Part shown: positions 1-8,853 of the stretch, piece after piece
Position numbering within the stretch: position 1 is the stretch's first letter
How the letters are laid out: each line of letters opens with the position of its first letter
Source: Rhizobium sp. AAP43
GTDB lineage: Bacteria > Pseudomonadota > Alphaproteobacteria > Rhizobiales > Rhizobiaceae
Direction: 5' to 3'
DNA: 64,000 nt
Assembly (NCBI RefSeq): GCF_001296045.1
Contig: NZ_LJHS01000008.1
Location: forward strand, 1 to 64,000
Translations under genes and position numbers: made by a program
The notes under the pieces: model-generated
Seen by the model: only the letters and a program-made list of their open reading frames with translations
Database searches by the model: none
What the model was told of the DNA's origin: nothing

Positions 1-369
1 CCCGCCATGCGCACCTGCCAGTCGATCGAGGAGCGGCAGGCGAACCTGTCGCGCAAGCTGTCTCGCGCCACCGGTCTCGTGCGTTCCTGGATCGATGTCG
101 AACTGGAGCGGCAGAATTCCGATCTCCTCGCCACGATGAACCGCCGCGCCGAAATGCAACTGCGCCTGCAGCAGACCGTCGAAGGCCTGTCGGTAGCCGC
201 CATCTCCTATTACATCATCGGCCTGGTCGGTTATGCCGCCAAGGCCATCCCGCACGACCTTTTGCCCGTTGACCCGGCCGTCGTGACCGGCATCTCGGTG
301 CCCTTCGCCATTCTCGGTGTGTGGTGGATGGTCCGACGGCTCAGGCGCCATCACGAGGCTGGCGGCTGA
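1..369 (+). CDS. DUF3422 family membrane protein, C-terminal part
   Basis: Only the last 122 residues are inside the window; the reading frame is open to base 1, so the gene starts upstream. The visible part has a charged, probably coiled-coil stretch (RQANLSRKLSRATGLVRSWI and the following ERQNSDLL region) and then two membrane segments (about AAISYYIIGLVGYAAKAI and ISVPFAILGVWWMVRRL), ending in a basic tail. This coil-then-two-helix ending is what I remember for DUF3422, an uncharacterised inner-membrane family common in Rhizobiales. No function is assigned. It ends 19 bp before the converging EamA gene. Confidence 0.65.
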   Translation, partial: PAMRTCQSIEERQANLSRKLSRATGLVRSWIDVELERQNSDLLATMNRRAEMQLRLQQTVEGLSVAAISYYIIGLVGYAAKAIPHDLLPVDPAVVTGISVPFAILGVWWMVRRLRRHHEAGG

Positions 370-388
370 CTGGATAAGGGGAGTGTGA

Positions 389-1276
389 TCAGAGGCTGAT
401 CAACCCCGTACCCACCACCGCAAGTCCCGCGCCGAGCCAGGCTGAGGGGCGGGGTGCGACGCCGGTTCTGATCCACAGCATCGGCAGGATGACGACGGGT
501 GTCATTGACGACAACGTCGAGACGATCCCGACATTGCCGCCGGCCAAGGCCGCCATCAGCAGCGACATGCCGAGCCCGGTGCCGAAGAACGAGGCCGTCA
601 CGCCAAGCCCGAGCGCCTTCCAGGAGAAGGCCTCGCTGCTGCGCAACGGCCGAAGCGGCACGAAGGCAAGGACAACAAAAAACACGGCAGCGAACCCGGA
701 GCGCACCGCCATGGCCGTGAAAGGTTCGACGCCATCCGCCATGGCCGGTCGGGCACAGAGGCTGCCAAGCGCCTGCCCGAGTGCTGTCACCAATCCGAGC
801 GCGATGCCTGTCCGGGAAATGCGCTGTCGCGAAGTCGCCTCTGTCGCGCTTGCTGCACCGGGCAGGCCGATGGCCAGCAGGATGCCGGCGAGAACCAGCA
901 CCACGCCAAGCGCCTGTTGCAGGTCGATGGTTTCGCCGAGCACCAGATAGCCCAGGATAAGCGCAAAAGGTGAGGTCAGTGAAAACAGCAGCGCCGTCAC
1001 CCGCGGGCCAGCCGCATAGATCGCGGCAAAATAGGTGGTGCTGGCGATCATGATGCCGAACAGGCTGGACGTCGCAAGCGCGCCGACATGCCAGCCCTCC
1101 AGGCTTCGCCAACCGCCGGTCACGACTGCAGCACTTGCCGTCATTCCGAAGGCGGCCAGCAACTGCCAGCGCGCCAGCCGAAACAGACCCACGCGGCCAT
1201 TGAGCTCGTTGATCAGCATGCCGCTCATGGCAATGCAGGTGGCTGCGCCGAGCGCGAGGAATTCGGAGATGAACAT
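389..1276 (-). CDS. EamA/DMT family transporter
   Basis: Inner-membrane carrier of the drug/metabolite transporter superfamily, 295 residues, the usual size for a protein with ten helices in two EamA repeats. The first repeat ends near SFALILGYLVLGETIDLQQALGV when read with its neighbours, and the second repeat carries the matching STLSSMTPVVILPMLW segment. A charged linker (about residues 141-152) separates the repeats, as expected. The substrate cannot be told from sequence. The ATG has no clear ribosome-binding site, so the start is less certain than the frame. The gene converges on the DUF3422 gene and diverges from the DUF6880-like gene. Confidence 0.85.
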   Translation of the reverse strand: MFISEFLALGAATCIAMSGMLINELNGRVGLFRLARWQLLAAFGMTASAAVVTGGWRSLEGWHVGALATSSLFGIMIASTTYFAAIYAAGPRVTALLFSLTSPFALILGYLVLGETIDLQQALGVVLVLAGILLAIGLPGAASATEATSRQRISRTGIALGLVTALGQALGSLCARPAMADGVEPFTAMAVRSGFAAVFFVVLAFVPLRPLRSSEAFSWKALGLGVTASFFGTGLGMSLLMAALAGGNVGIVSTLSSMTPVVILPMLWIRTGVAPRPSAWLGAGLAVVGTGLISL

Positions 1277-1437
1277 TTAAGGAAGGCCATGGCTGTGAGG
1301 TAGGCGGCTTGCCTAGCATTCTCCAAATGGCCTGGCTATTCGGCAACGTCGCGCAGAGGATCGAATATACAGTCTTGCCAGTTTCGTGCTTCTTGACCAT
1401 GTAAGACGTCAACACAAACCCGAGATCCCGCAGGCGC

Positions 1438-2853
1438 ATGGCAAAACAGGTAAAGGCGAAGCTCGACAAGAAGGGCTTGACCGCGCTCGGCATCGACAAG
1501 CTGATCGATATCCTGCTCGACGAGGCGGCGGCCAACAAGGCGCTGAAGGCCCGGCTGCAGACGGCGCTGGCCGGTGAAGGTGGACCGGACGAGATGGCCC
1601 GGCTGATCGACCGCCGTCTCGACACCATCGACCAGGCCCGCACGCGCATCAACAAGGCCCGCGCCCGCGATATGGCCGTCGAGTTTTCAGCCCTTGCCCG
1701 CAATATCCTCTCCGAACTCGGCTTGGCCGATGCGCCGGCTGCCGCCGAGCGTATCCTGCGTTTCATCGGCCTGCGCTTTCCCCTGTCCGCTCGGCTGGTC
1801 GCCGACAGCGCCCGGCTGTGGAAAGTCTTTGAAGATGCCGAAACCGCAACCGTTCAGCTGATCCGCTCCATCGACGCAGATGAGCAAGCCCGCCTGGTGC
1901 CCCATATTGAGCGGCTGCGTCTGCGTGACAAATACGGCGAACACACCGGCTTCCTGCGCGAGTTGACCGCCGTGCTGGCAAAGCCCGCCTCCGATGCCTG
2001 GCGGGCGCTGCTGGCCGAGGTTGTGCCGACGGAACCGCTGAAGCTTGGCGCGCTCGATCTCCTGCAGGCGCTCGCCCTGCATCAGGGTGATATTGACGCC
2101 TTTCTCGTGCTGGAGCGCCAGAAGCCCGACAATCGCCGCGACACGCTCGCTGTCGCAGACCTTCTCTATCGCGCGGCACGTTTCGAAGATGCGCTCGAAT
2201 GGGTCCGCGAGCGGCCGCGTGGCATGCGGATCATTCCGGTGAACGGCATGCCGACATCCGTCGGTCCGGAATACGGTGCCCATGAACGCCGGCTACTCGA
2301 GGCCGAGATCCTTGATCGCCTGAAGCGCCGCGAGGATGCCCAGGAACTGCGCTGGCGGGAATTTTCCGAGGCCCTCGATCCGGGCGTGCTGCGGCTTTAT
2401 CTGTCGAAGCTCGACGATTTTGCTGAATTCGACGAGATGGACCGCGCCTTTGACGTCGTCCGGGCGCATGAGGATATCTATCTCGCGCTCGACTTCTTCA
2501 TCACCTGGCCGCGCCTCGATCTCGCCGCCGAACAGGTTCTGCGCCACCAGCATGACTGGGAGGGACGCTACTACGACGATCTAGCACCGGCGGCCGAAGC
2601 CCTGTCCGCCAAGGAGCCGCTGGCGGCCGTGGTGCTCTACCGCGTGCTCGTCGAGGACATTCTCAGGCGCGGCATCGGCATGGCCTATCCGCATGCCGGC
2701 CGCTACGTCGCCGAACTGGAACGCCTGATGCCGCATCTGCCGGCCGGCCATGGGCTGTCCACCCATCTCGCTTTCCTCGCGGAGTTAAGGCGGAGCCATT
2801 CGAAGAAGTATGGTTTCTGGAGTTCGGTGCCGGGTGGGCTGACGGGTAGCTAA
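1438..2853 (+). CDS. DUF6880-like cytoplasmic protein of unknown function
   Basis: A 471-residue, mostly alpha-helical soluble protein without signal peptide or membrane segment. It opens with a basic stretch (MAKQVKAKLDKKGLTALGID) followed by a helix-rich body with TPR- or HEAT-like spacing, for example the LYRAARFEDALEWVRE segment, then a C-terminal region ending SKKYGFWSSVPGG. This arrangement resembles the uncharacterised family I know as DUF6880, present in many Rhizobiales. Codon use matches its neighbours. It ends 8 bp before the converging LysR gene. The fold may suit protein-protein contacts, but no catalytic motif is visible and no function is proposed. Confidence 0.7.
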   Translation: MAKQVKAKLDKKGLTALGIDKLIDILLDEAAANKALKARLQTALAGEGGPDEMARLIDRRLDTIDQARTRINKARARDMAVEFSALARNILSELGLADAPAAAERILRFIGLRFPLSARLVADSARLWKVFEDAETATVQLIRSIDADEQARLVPHIERLRLRDKYGEHTGFLRELTAVLAKPASDAWRALLAEVVPTEPLKLGALDLLQALALHQGDIDAFLVLERQKPDNRRDTLAVADLLYRAARFEDALEWVRERPRGMRIIPVNGMPTSVGPEYGAHERRLLEAEILDRLKRREDAQELRWREFSEALDPGVLRLYLSKLDDFAEFDEMDRAFDVVRAHEDIYLALDFFITWPRLDLAAEQVLRHQHDWEGRYYDDLAPAAEALSAKEPLAAVVLYRVLVEDILRRGIGMAYPHAGRYVAELERLMPHLPAGHGLSTHLAFLAELRRSHSKKYGFWSSVPGGLTGS

Positions 2854-2861
2854 GCCTGATC

Positions 2862-3758
2862 TCACCGATCCCAATAGGGTTCCGGCCCGTAAAGCTCTGC
2901 CACATAGTCGATGAACAGGCGGACCTTCGCCGGCAGGAATTGCCGGCTTGGATAGACGGCCGACAGCGCCACGTTGCGCGAACTCTCATATCCCGGCATT
3001 ACCTGCACCAGCCGGCCGCTCTTCAGCTCCGCGCCTACGTCCCAGGTAGATCGCAGCGCAATCCCGAGCCCGGCGATCACGGCTTCGCGGATCACTTCGC
3101 TGGAATTGGTGACCAGCATGCCTTCGGGGCGCAGTGCCACGGGTCCCGTCGGCCCCTCCAGGCGCCACTGTTCGTGATTGTGGGCCGGAAGGCAGCGGTG
3201 GCGTTTTAGCTCTTCAAGGCTCTGCGGCAATCCGTGTTCGGCGATATAGGCCGGTGAGGCGCAGAGCACCCGGCGCACCGGCGCAAGCTTTCGGGCCACC
3301 AGCGAGGAATCGTGGAGTTCGGCAATGCGGATCGCCAGATCGAAGCCGCCCCCGACAATATCGGTGAACTCGTCCGACAGGATAAGATTGATCGTCAGGT
3401 CGGGATGCGCCTGCATGAAGGGCTTCAGATGCGGCGCCACATGCATGCGCCCGAAGGAGGTGGGTGCGGAGATCTTCAGCGTTCCCGCAACCTCCGAAGA
3501 GCGCCCTGAGGCGAAGGCTTCCGCCTCCTCAAGTCCGCCAAGGATCGTCAGGACACGCTCGTAAAAACCCTGGCCCGCCTCCGTCAGCGAGATCTGTCGC
3601 GTCGTGCGCTGCAAAAGCCGCGTGCCGAGCTTGTCTTCGAGGCGCTTGATCCGCTTCGACACCACGGCTGGCGATAATCCAAGGTCCCGCGCAGCCGTCG
3701 ACATGCTGCCGGCTGCAATCACGCGGACAAAGACTTCAAGGTCACCGAGATTGGTCAT
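2862..3758 (-). CDS. LysR-family transcriptional regulator
   Basis: A 298-residue protein with the standard LysR layout. The N-terminal winged helix-turn-helix covers about residues 1-60, with STAARDLGLSPAVVSKRIKR as the recognition region and KLGTRLLQRTTRQISLTEAG as the wing and linker helix. An effector-binding periplasmic-binding-protein fold follows (about 90-295). It looks like the subgroup of single-domain activators or repressors resembling AaeR/DmlR. It is divergent from glcD with 137 bp between the starts, the usual arrangement for a LysR protein controlling its neighbour, so regulation of glycolate oxidation is a reasonable inference but is not shown by the sequence. Confidence 0.92.
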   Translation of the reverse strand: MTNLGDLEVFVRVIAAGSMSTAARDLGLSPAVVSKRIKRLEDKLGTRLLQRTTRQISLTEAGQGFYERVLTILGGLEEAEAFASGRSSEVAGTLKISAPTSFGRMHVAPHLKPFMQAHPDLTINLILSDEFTDIVGGGFDLAIRIAELHDSSLVARKLAPVRRVLCASPAYIAEHGLPQSLEELKRHRCLPAHNHEQWRLEGPTGPVALRPEGMLVTNSSEVIREAVIAGLGIALRSTWDVGAELKSGRLVQVMPGYESSRNVALSAVYPSRQFLPAKVRLFIDYVAELYGPEPYWDR

Positions 3759-3895
3759 GGTCGAGTACTACTTTTTCCTCTTCGGTCATAAGTCTATAGC
3801 ATTTGCCGAACCTACGGCATAGTGGTAAGAAAAATGAACCAGTTGAGCGAGGCAGCTTGCAAGGCTATACTCCAGGCATTGAGGGGGAGCGAGAC

Positions 3896-5329
3896 ATGAG
3901 CGAAGCCATAGCCTTTCTGCCGGTGAGGGCAGGCGTTCTGTCCCGTCGCGCCGAGATCCTCGGTGACCTCCGGGAACTCGTGCCCGCTGGCCGCCTTGTC
4001 GAAGATCTCAACGCCCTCGTCCCCTTCGAGACCGACGGCTTCATTGCCTATCGCCGCCGCCCGCTCGCGGTCGTCCTGCCGGAAACCACGGCCCAGGTCG
4101 CTGCCGTGATGAAATACTGTCACCGCTACGGCATTCCCGTGGTGCCCCGCGGCGCCGGAACGTCCCTCTCGGGCGGCGCCATTCCGCAGGAAGATGCTGT
4201 CGTGCTTGGCCTCTCGGCCATGTCCCGCATTCTCGATGTCGATTACGCAAACCGGACCGCAACGGTTCAGGCCGGCGTCACCAATCTCGCCATTTCAGAG
4301 GCCGTTGGCGGTGATGGATATTTTTACGCCCCTGATCCAAGCTCGCAGCTGGCCTGCACCATCGGCGGCAACATCGCGATGAATTCCGGCGGCGCGCACT
4401 GTCTGAAATACGGCGTCACCACCAACAACCTGCTCGGGGTCAAGCTGGTGCTGGTCGACGGCACGGTGGTGGATATCGGCGGCAAGCATCTGGATGCGGA
4501 AGGTTATGACTTGCTCGGACTCGTCTGCGGCTCGGAAGGCCAGCTCGGCATCGTCACCGAAGCGACGGTGCGCCTGCTCGCCAAGCCGGAAGGGGCGCGC
4601 CCCGTACTCTTCGGTTTCGACAGCGCGGAAGCTGCCGGTTCCTGCGTCGCCGATGTCATCGGCGCCGGCATCATTCCGGTTGCCATCGAATTCATGGACA
4701 AGCCGGCCATCGAGATCTGCGAGGCCTTTGCCCATGCCGGTTACCCGCTCGATGTCGAGGCGCTGCTGATCGTCGAGGTCGAAGGCTCGGAAGCCGAGAT
4801 GGAGGCGATGCTCGCCGCGATCGTCGAGATCGCCAGGCGCCACGGCGTCAAGACCGTGCGCGAAAGCCAGTCACCAACGGAAGCCGCCCTGATCTGGAAA
4901 GGCCGCAAATCCGCCTTTGGCGCGACGGGCCGCATCGCCGATTATATCTGCATGGACGGCACGGTGCCGCTCAGCCAGCTGGCCTATGTTCTGAAGAAGA
5001 CCGCGGAGATTACCGACCGCTACGGCCTGCGCGTCGCCAATGTCTTCCACGCCGGCGATGGCAATATGCATCCCCTGATCCTCTACAACATCAATGATCC
5101 CGAAGATGCCGCACGGGCCGAAGCGGCCGGCATGGAAATCCTGAAACTCTGCGTCGATGCCGGCGGCTGCCTCACCGGCGAACACGGCGTCGGCATCGAA
5201 AAACGCGACCTGATGCTGCACCAGTTCTCCGAGGTCGATCTTGCCCAGCAGATGGCGGTGCGCTCGGCTTTCGATGCGGACTGGATCTTGAACCCCTCCA
5301 AGGTCTTTCCGCTGGAGGGCAGGGCATGA
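3896..5329 (+). CDS. glcD: Glycolate oxidase subunit GlcD (FAD-binding)
   Basis: Flavin subunit of the membrane-associated glycolate oxidase that converts glycolate to glyoxylate. The FAD-binding PCMH domain shows VVPRGAGTSLSGGAIP near the N-terminus. The FAD-oxidase C domain carries HAGDGNMHP and GEHGVGIEKRDLM, both typical of GlcD and D-lactate dehydrogenases. I chose the ATG at 3896 (477 residues) over an ATG at 3803, because GGGGGAG sits about 8 bases ahead and the extra 31 residues look non-coding. First gene of the operon, 28 bp before glcE. Presence of GlcE and GlcF partners argues against a stand-alone D-lactate dehydrogenase. Confidence 0.95.
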   Translation: MSEAIAFLPVRAGVLSRRAEILGDLRELVPAGRLVEDLNALVPFETDGFIAYRRRPLAVVLPETTAQVAAVMKYCHRYGIPVVPRGAGTSLSGGAIPQEDAVVLGLSAMSRILDVDYANRTATVQAGVTNLAISEAVGGDGYFYAPDPSSQLACTIGGNIAMNSGGAHCLKYGVTTNNLLGVKLVLVDGTVVDIGGKHLDAEGYDLLGLVCGSEGQLGIVTEATVRLLAKPEGARPVLFGFDSAEAAGSCVADVIGAGIIPVAIEFMDKPAIEICEAFAHAGYPLDVEALLIVEVEGSEAEMEAMLAAIVEIARRHGVKTVRESQSPTEAALIWKGRKSAFGATGRIADYICMDGTVPLSQLAYVLKKTAEITDRYGLRVANVFHAGDGNMHPLILYNINDPEDAARAEAAGMEILKLCVDAGGCLTGEHGVGIEKRDLMLHQFSEVDLAQQMAVRSAFDADWILNPSKVFPLEGRA

Positions 5330-5357
5330 GGGACACAGTCTCTACGAAAGCCACCCC

Positions 5358-6551
5358 ATGCTGACCCCCACCACAGAAACCGAAGCCGCCGACATTATCC
5401 GCGACCACGCCGCCAGCCGCTCGCCGCTCGCCATCCGGGGTGGCGGCACGCGGGCCGGCTTCGGCAATGCCGTGACCGCGGAAAGCGTCCTCTCTGCCGC
5501 AGCCCTCAGCGGCATCACCGCCTACAATCCCGCCGAAATGGTCATCACGGCCCATGCCGGCACGCCGGTCGCCGAGATCGAGGCAGCGCTTGCCGAAAAC
5601 GGTCAGGGCATGGCGTTTGAGCCCATGGATCATCGGGGCCTGATGGGTACATCGGGCACGCCGACCATCGGTGGCCTGTTTGCCGTCAACAGCTCCGGCC
5701 CGCGCCGTTTCACCGCCGGTGCCGCCCGCGATCATCTTCTCGGCATCCGCTTCGTCAATGGCGAAGGCGAGGCGGTAAAGGCGGGTGGCCGGGTGATGAA
5801 GAACGTTACCGGGCTTGATCTCGTCAAGCTGCTCGCCGGCTCATACGGCACGCTCGGCTTCCTGACCGAGGTAACCTTCAAGGTATTGCCCGTGCCGAAG
5901 ACGGCGCTCACCCTCGTCGTCTCAGGGCTGGATGACGAAGAGGCGGTAAGACTTCTCGCCTCGGCCATGTCGCTCTCTGTCGAGGTGTCGGGTGCCGCAC
6001 ATCTGCCGGAAAGCGTGCGAGGTCGGGTCATTGGCGGCGTGCTGCCGGAGGGTGCCGCGACCGTTCTGAGGCTGGAAGGGCTCGAAGCCTCGGTCGCTGT
6101 CCGCGCCGACAAGCTGACGTCGGCCCTGGCCGGCTTCGGATCCATCAGCCGGCTTGATGCCGAGCAGACGAAGGCGCTGTGGCGCGAGATCCGCGATGTG
6201 ACACCCTATGCCGATGGCACGACGCGGCCGCTCTGGCGCGTGTCCATGGCCCCGTCGGAAGCGCACAAGCTGGTGGCCGGCCTCCGGCTCCGCGCCGGCA
6301 TCGATGCCTTCTACGATTGGCAGGGTGGCCTGATCTGGATGCGGATGGAGGCCGATCCGGAAGCAGAGGTGCTGAGGCACGGCGTTCGCACGCTGGGCGG
6401 AGGCCATGCCGCCTTGCTTCGCGCGAGCCCGGCTGTCAGGGCCGCCACGCCGGCATTCGAGCCGCAGACATCGGCTGTCGCTTTGCTTTCCGCCCGAGTC
6501 AGGGCAAAACTCGACCCGCACGGGATCTTCAATCCCGAACTGATGGCATGA
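5358..6551 (+). CDS. glcE: Glycolate oxidase subunit GlcE
   Basis: Second flavoprotein-like subunit of glycolate oxidase, 397 residues, related to GlcD but shorter at the C-terminus. It shows the FAD-binding signature IRGGGTRAGFGN near residue 28, GTSGTPTIGGLFAVNSSG around residue 97, and GSYGTLGFLTEVTFKVLP around 158. The protein ends LDPHGIFNPELMA, the usual closing motif of this family. It starts 28 bp after glcD and ends 12 bp before a small membrane-protein gene, in the same transcription unit as glcF. Confidence 0.94.
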   Translation: MLTPTTETEAADIIRDHAASRSPLAIRGGGTRAGFGNAVTAESVLSAAALSGITAYNPAEMVITAHAGTPVAEIEAALAENGQGMAFEPMDHRGLMGTSGTPTIGGLFAVNSSGPRRFTAGAARDHLLGIRFVNGEGEAVKAGGRVMKNVTGLDLVKLLAGSYGTLGFLTEVTFKVLPVPKTALTLVVSGLDDEEAVRLLASAMSLSVEVSGAAHLPESVRGRVIGGVLPEGAATVLRLEGLEASVAVRADKLTSALAGFGSISRLDAEQTKALWREIRDVTPYADGTTRPLWRVSMAPSEAHKLVAGLRLRAGIDAFYDWQGGLIWMRMEADPEAEVLRHGVRTLGGGHAALLRASPAVRAATPAFEPQTSAVALLSARVRAKLDPHGIFNPELMA

Positions 6552-6563
6552 AGGAGTTTTGTC

Positions 6564-6953
6564 ATGACTGATCCGAACTACCAGCCGCCTGTAACCTCGG
6601 GCGGGGAGGGCTGGTTTTCTCCCGGCCGTCTGAATGCGCAGCTGGTCTATTGCCTCTATCTGGTCAGTTTCGTCGTCGGCATCACCGTAATTATCGGCTT
6701 GATCATGGCCTATGTGAACCGCAGCAAGGGCGATGCCTGGGTCGATACCCATTACACCTATGCCATCAGAACATTCTGGCTGGGTTTACTCTATTCGCTT
6801 CTCGCAGTCGTGGCGATGTTTGTGCTGATGGGGGCGTTGGGCATGTTGTTGATGCTAGGCGTTTCAATCTGGGGCGTCATCCGTTGTGTTATCGGCCTGC
6901 AAAAGGCATCCGCAGGCCAGCCAGTGGGAAAACCGGATACTTGGTGGATCTGA
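6564..6953 (+). CDS. DUF4870 family small membrane protein
   Basis: A 129-residue protein with three predicted membrane helices: LVYCLYLVSFVVGITVIIGL, then a helix starting near FWLGLLYSLLAVVAMFVLMG, then LLMLGVSIWGVIRCVIGL. The loop VNRSKGDAWVDTHYTYAIRT matches the DUF4870/Tic20-like family, where a short acidic/aromatic loop follows the first helix. A good ribosome-binding site (AAGGAG) precedes the ATG. It sits inside the glycolate oxidase operon, between glcE and glcF. A role in assembling or anchoring the oxidase is possible from position only. Confidence 0.85.
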   Translation: MTDPNYQPPVTSGGEGWFSPGRLNAQLVYCLYLVSFVVGITVIIGLIMAYVNRSKGDAWVDTHYTYAIRTFWLGLLYSLLAVVAMFVLMGALGMLLMLGVSIWGVIRCVIGLQKASAGQPVGKPDTWWI

Positions 6954-7002
6954 AGCAGCATATCCGGCGCAGCTTTCAACGCTGCTCCGGGGGAGGACCG
7001 AC

Positions 7003-8304
7003 GTGCAGACCAATTTCACCGCCGAACAGCTCGCCGATCCGCATGTGGCAGAAGCGGAAAGCATCCTGCGCAAATGCGTGCATTGCGGCTTCTGCACGGC
7101 CACCTGTCCGACCTATGTCACGCTCGGCAACGAGCTCGACAGTCCGCGTGGCCGCATCTACCTGATCAAGGACATGTTGGAAAACGGCAGGCCGGCGGAT
7201 GAGCAGATCGTCACCCATATAGACCGCTGTCTTTCCTGCCTTGCCTGCACGACCACCTGTCCCTCCGGCGTCGACTATATGCACCTGGTCGATCACGCCC
7301 GCATCCACATCGAAAAGACCTATAAGCGGCCCTTGCCGAACCGGCTGATCCGCAACGTGCTGGCCATGGTGCTGCCCTATCCGGGCCGTTTCCGCTGGGC
7401 TTTGAAGGCAGCAGGCCTCGGTCGGCCCTTTGCCGGCCTCTTTGATCAGGTCAAACCGCTGAAGCCGGTGGCAGCCATGTTGCGGCTTGCGCCCTCTGCC
7501 GTGCCTCCAGCCTCCACCTTTGCCGAACCCGCAACCCATGCGCCGAAGACTGAGCGCCGTGGCCGCGTCGCGATCCTCACAGGCTGTGCCCAGCCGGTGC
7601 TTGATCCCGGCATCAACGAAGCGGCGATTGCGCTTCTCACCCGGCTCGGCGTGGAAGTCGTCGTGCCCAGGGGCGAAGGCTGTTGCGGCGCGCTGGTGCA
7701 TCACATGGGGCGGGAAGAACAGGCGCTGGAAAGCGCAAGGCGCAATGTCGACGTCTGGAGCCGCGCCGTGGATGAGGGTGGTCTCGATGCGATCATCGTT
7801 ACCACATCCGGCTGCGGCACGACGATCAAGGATTACGGCCACATGCTGCGGCTGGATCCTGTCTATGCCGAAAAGGCCGCCCGCATTTCAGCACTGGCGA
7901 AGGATGTGACCGAATATCTTCACACCCTCGATCTGCCGGTCGAAGCGCCGAAGGGCCTGACCGTTGCCTATCATTCCGCCTGTTCGCTGCAACACGGCCA
8001 GAAGGTTACCATGGCGCCCAAGCTCTTGCTGAAAGCGGCCGGCTTCACCGTCAAGGATCCGCCAGAAGGCCATCTCTGCTGCGGCTCTGCCGGCACCTAC
8101 AACATCATGCAGCCGGAGATCTCTGCCCGCCTCAAGGCTCGCAAGGTGAAAAACATCGAGAAGACCAGACCCGATCTCATCGCGGCCGGTAATATCGGCT
8201 GCATGACGCAGATCGGTTCGGCAACCGGCATTCCAATCGTGCATACGGTGGAATTGCTCAACTGGGCCTATGGCGGAGAGAGGCCCAGGGCACTGCGCGG
8301 TTGA
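7003..8304 (+). CDS. glcF: Glycolate oxidase iron-sulfur subunit GlcF
   Basis: Electron-transfer subunit of glycolate oxidase, 433 residues. Two ferredoxin-type [4Fe-4S] motifs lie in the N-terminal third: CVHCGFCTATCP and CLSCLACTTTCP. Two cysteine-rich CCG domains follow, marked by GEGCCGALVHHMG and GHLCCGSAGTYN, as in GlcF and heterodisulfide-reductase-type proteins. The start is GTG at 7003, preceded by GGGGGAGG; an in-frame ATG at 6886 would overlap the upstream gene and adds unrelated sequence. Last gene of the glc operon. With GlcD and GlcE it would pass electrons from glycolate to the quinone pool. Confidence 0.95.
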   Translation: MQTNFTAEQLADPHVAEAESILRKCVHCGFCTATCPTYVTLGNELDSPRGRIYLIKDMLENGRPADEQIVTHIDRCLSCLACTTTCPSGVDYMHLVDHARIHIEKTYKRPLPNRLIRNVLAMVLPYPGRFRWALKAAGLGRPFAGLFDQVKPLKPVAAMLRLAPSAVPPASTFAEPATHAPKTERRGRVAILTGCAQPVLDPGINEAAIALLTRLGVEVVVPRGEGCCGALVHHMGREEQALESARRNVDVWSRAVDEGGLDAIIVTTSGCGTTIKDYGHMLRLDPVYAEKAARISALAKDVTEYLHTLDLPVEAPKGLTVAYHSACSLQHGQKVTMAPKLLLKAAGFTVKDPPEGHLCCGSAGTYNIMQPEISARLKARKVKNIEKTRPDLIAAGNIGCMTQIGSATGIPIVHTVELLNWAYGGERPRALRG

Positions 8305-8376
8305 AGCGGGCTTCAGCGAATTGTTAAGCGATGTCTGTAATACTCTCCTGCGGATGTTTCATCCTGGGAGGTTGCA

Positions 8377-8847
8377 GTGACTGGAAAATTGGTGCTGGTC
8401 GCCTTGCTGTTGGTATCCAGTCCAGTGGCGGTAAGCGCGGCAGAGCGCATCTACTGTGCCGCGTCCGATGCCATGCTCGACATGTCGTTGGAAAGCGGTT
8501 TCAGCAAGAAGGACGAGCAGAAGCTCATTCACTTTCGCGGTGTTGCAGGGCTCAAGGCTAAGAGGGCTCCAGCCGAACTGCGCCGCTTCCAGATGGATTC
8601 TGAAATGATCCGGCAATACTGGACAGACGACAGGGATCTGCGCTTCAGCCTGCAGGCCGTCTTTCCAAAACGCGAGCCGGTTTACCGGCTGACGCTCTCG
8701 CTTCTGACGACGCGGAAATCAGCAGATACGCTTCGCTTCGAAGGCGAATATGTGATGGCACTGACCCGGCTGGGCGCCACGGCTTCAGCTGGTGCCCAAA
8801 CCGTTCTGGATTACCGTGCGCCCATCTTCTGTTCGATCAAGCGTTGA
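8377..8847 (+). CDS. Small exported protein of unknown function
   Basis: A 156-residue protein starting at GTG 8377 behind GGGAGG. The first 21 residues (LVLVALLLVSSPVAVSAAE core) form a clear signal peptide with AXA-type cleavage, so it is probably periplasmic. The mature part has only two cysteines, one near the start (IYCAASD) and one at the very end (IFCSIKR), which could form a disulfide. I do not recognise the family. It lies 72 bp after glcF and ends 6 bp before the converging barrel-protein gene. Confidence 0.75.
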   Translation: MTGKLVLVALLLVSSPVAVSAAERIYCAASDAMLDMSLESGFSKKDEQKLIHFRGVAGLKAKRAPAELRRFQMDSEMIRQYWTDDRDLRFSLQAVFPKREPVYRLTLSLLTTRKSADTLRFEGEYVMALTRLGATASAGAQTVLDYRAPIFCSIKR

Positions 8848-8853
8848 CGCGGC

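Noticed and set aside
351..1766. A 471-residue minus-strand frame spanning the EamA gene and the DUF6880-like gene start.
   Set aside because: It covers two well-supported genes in other frames, and its sequence is Arg/Ala/Ser-rich shadow translation.
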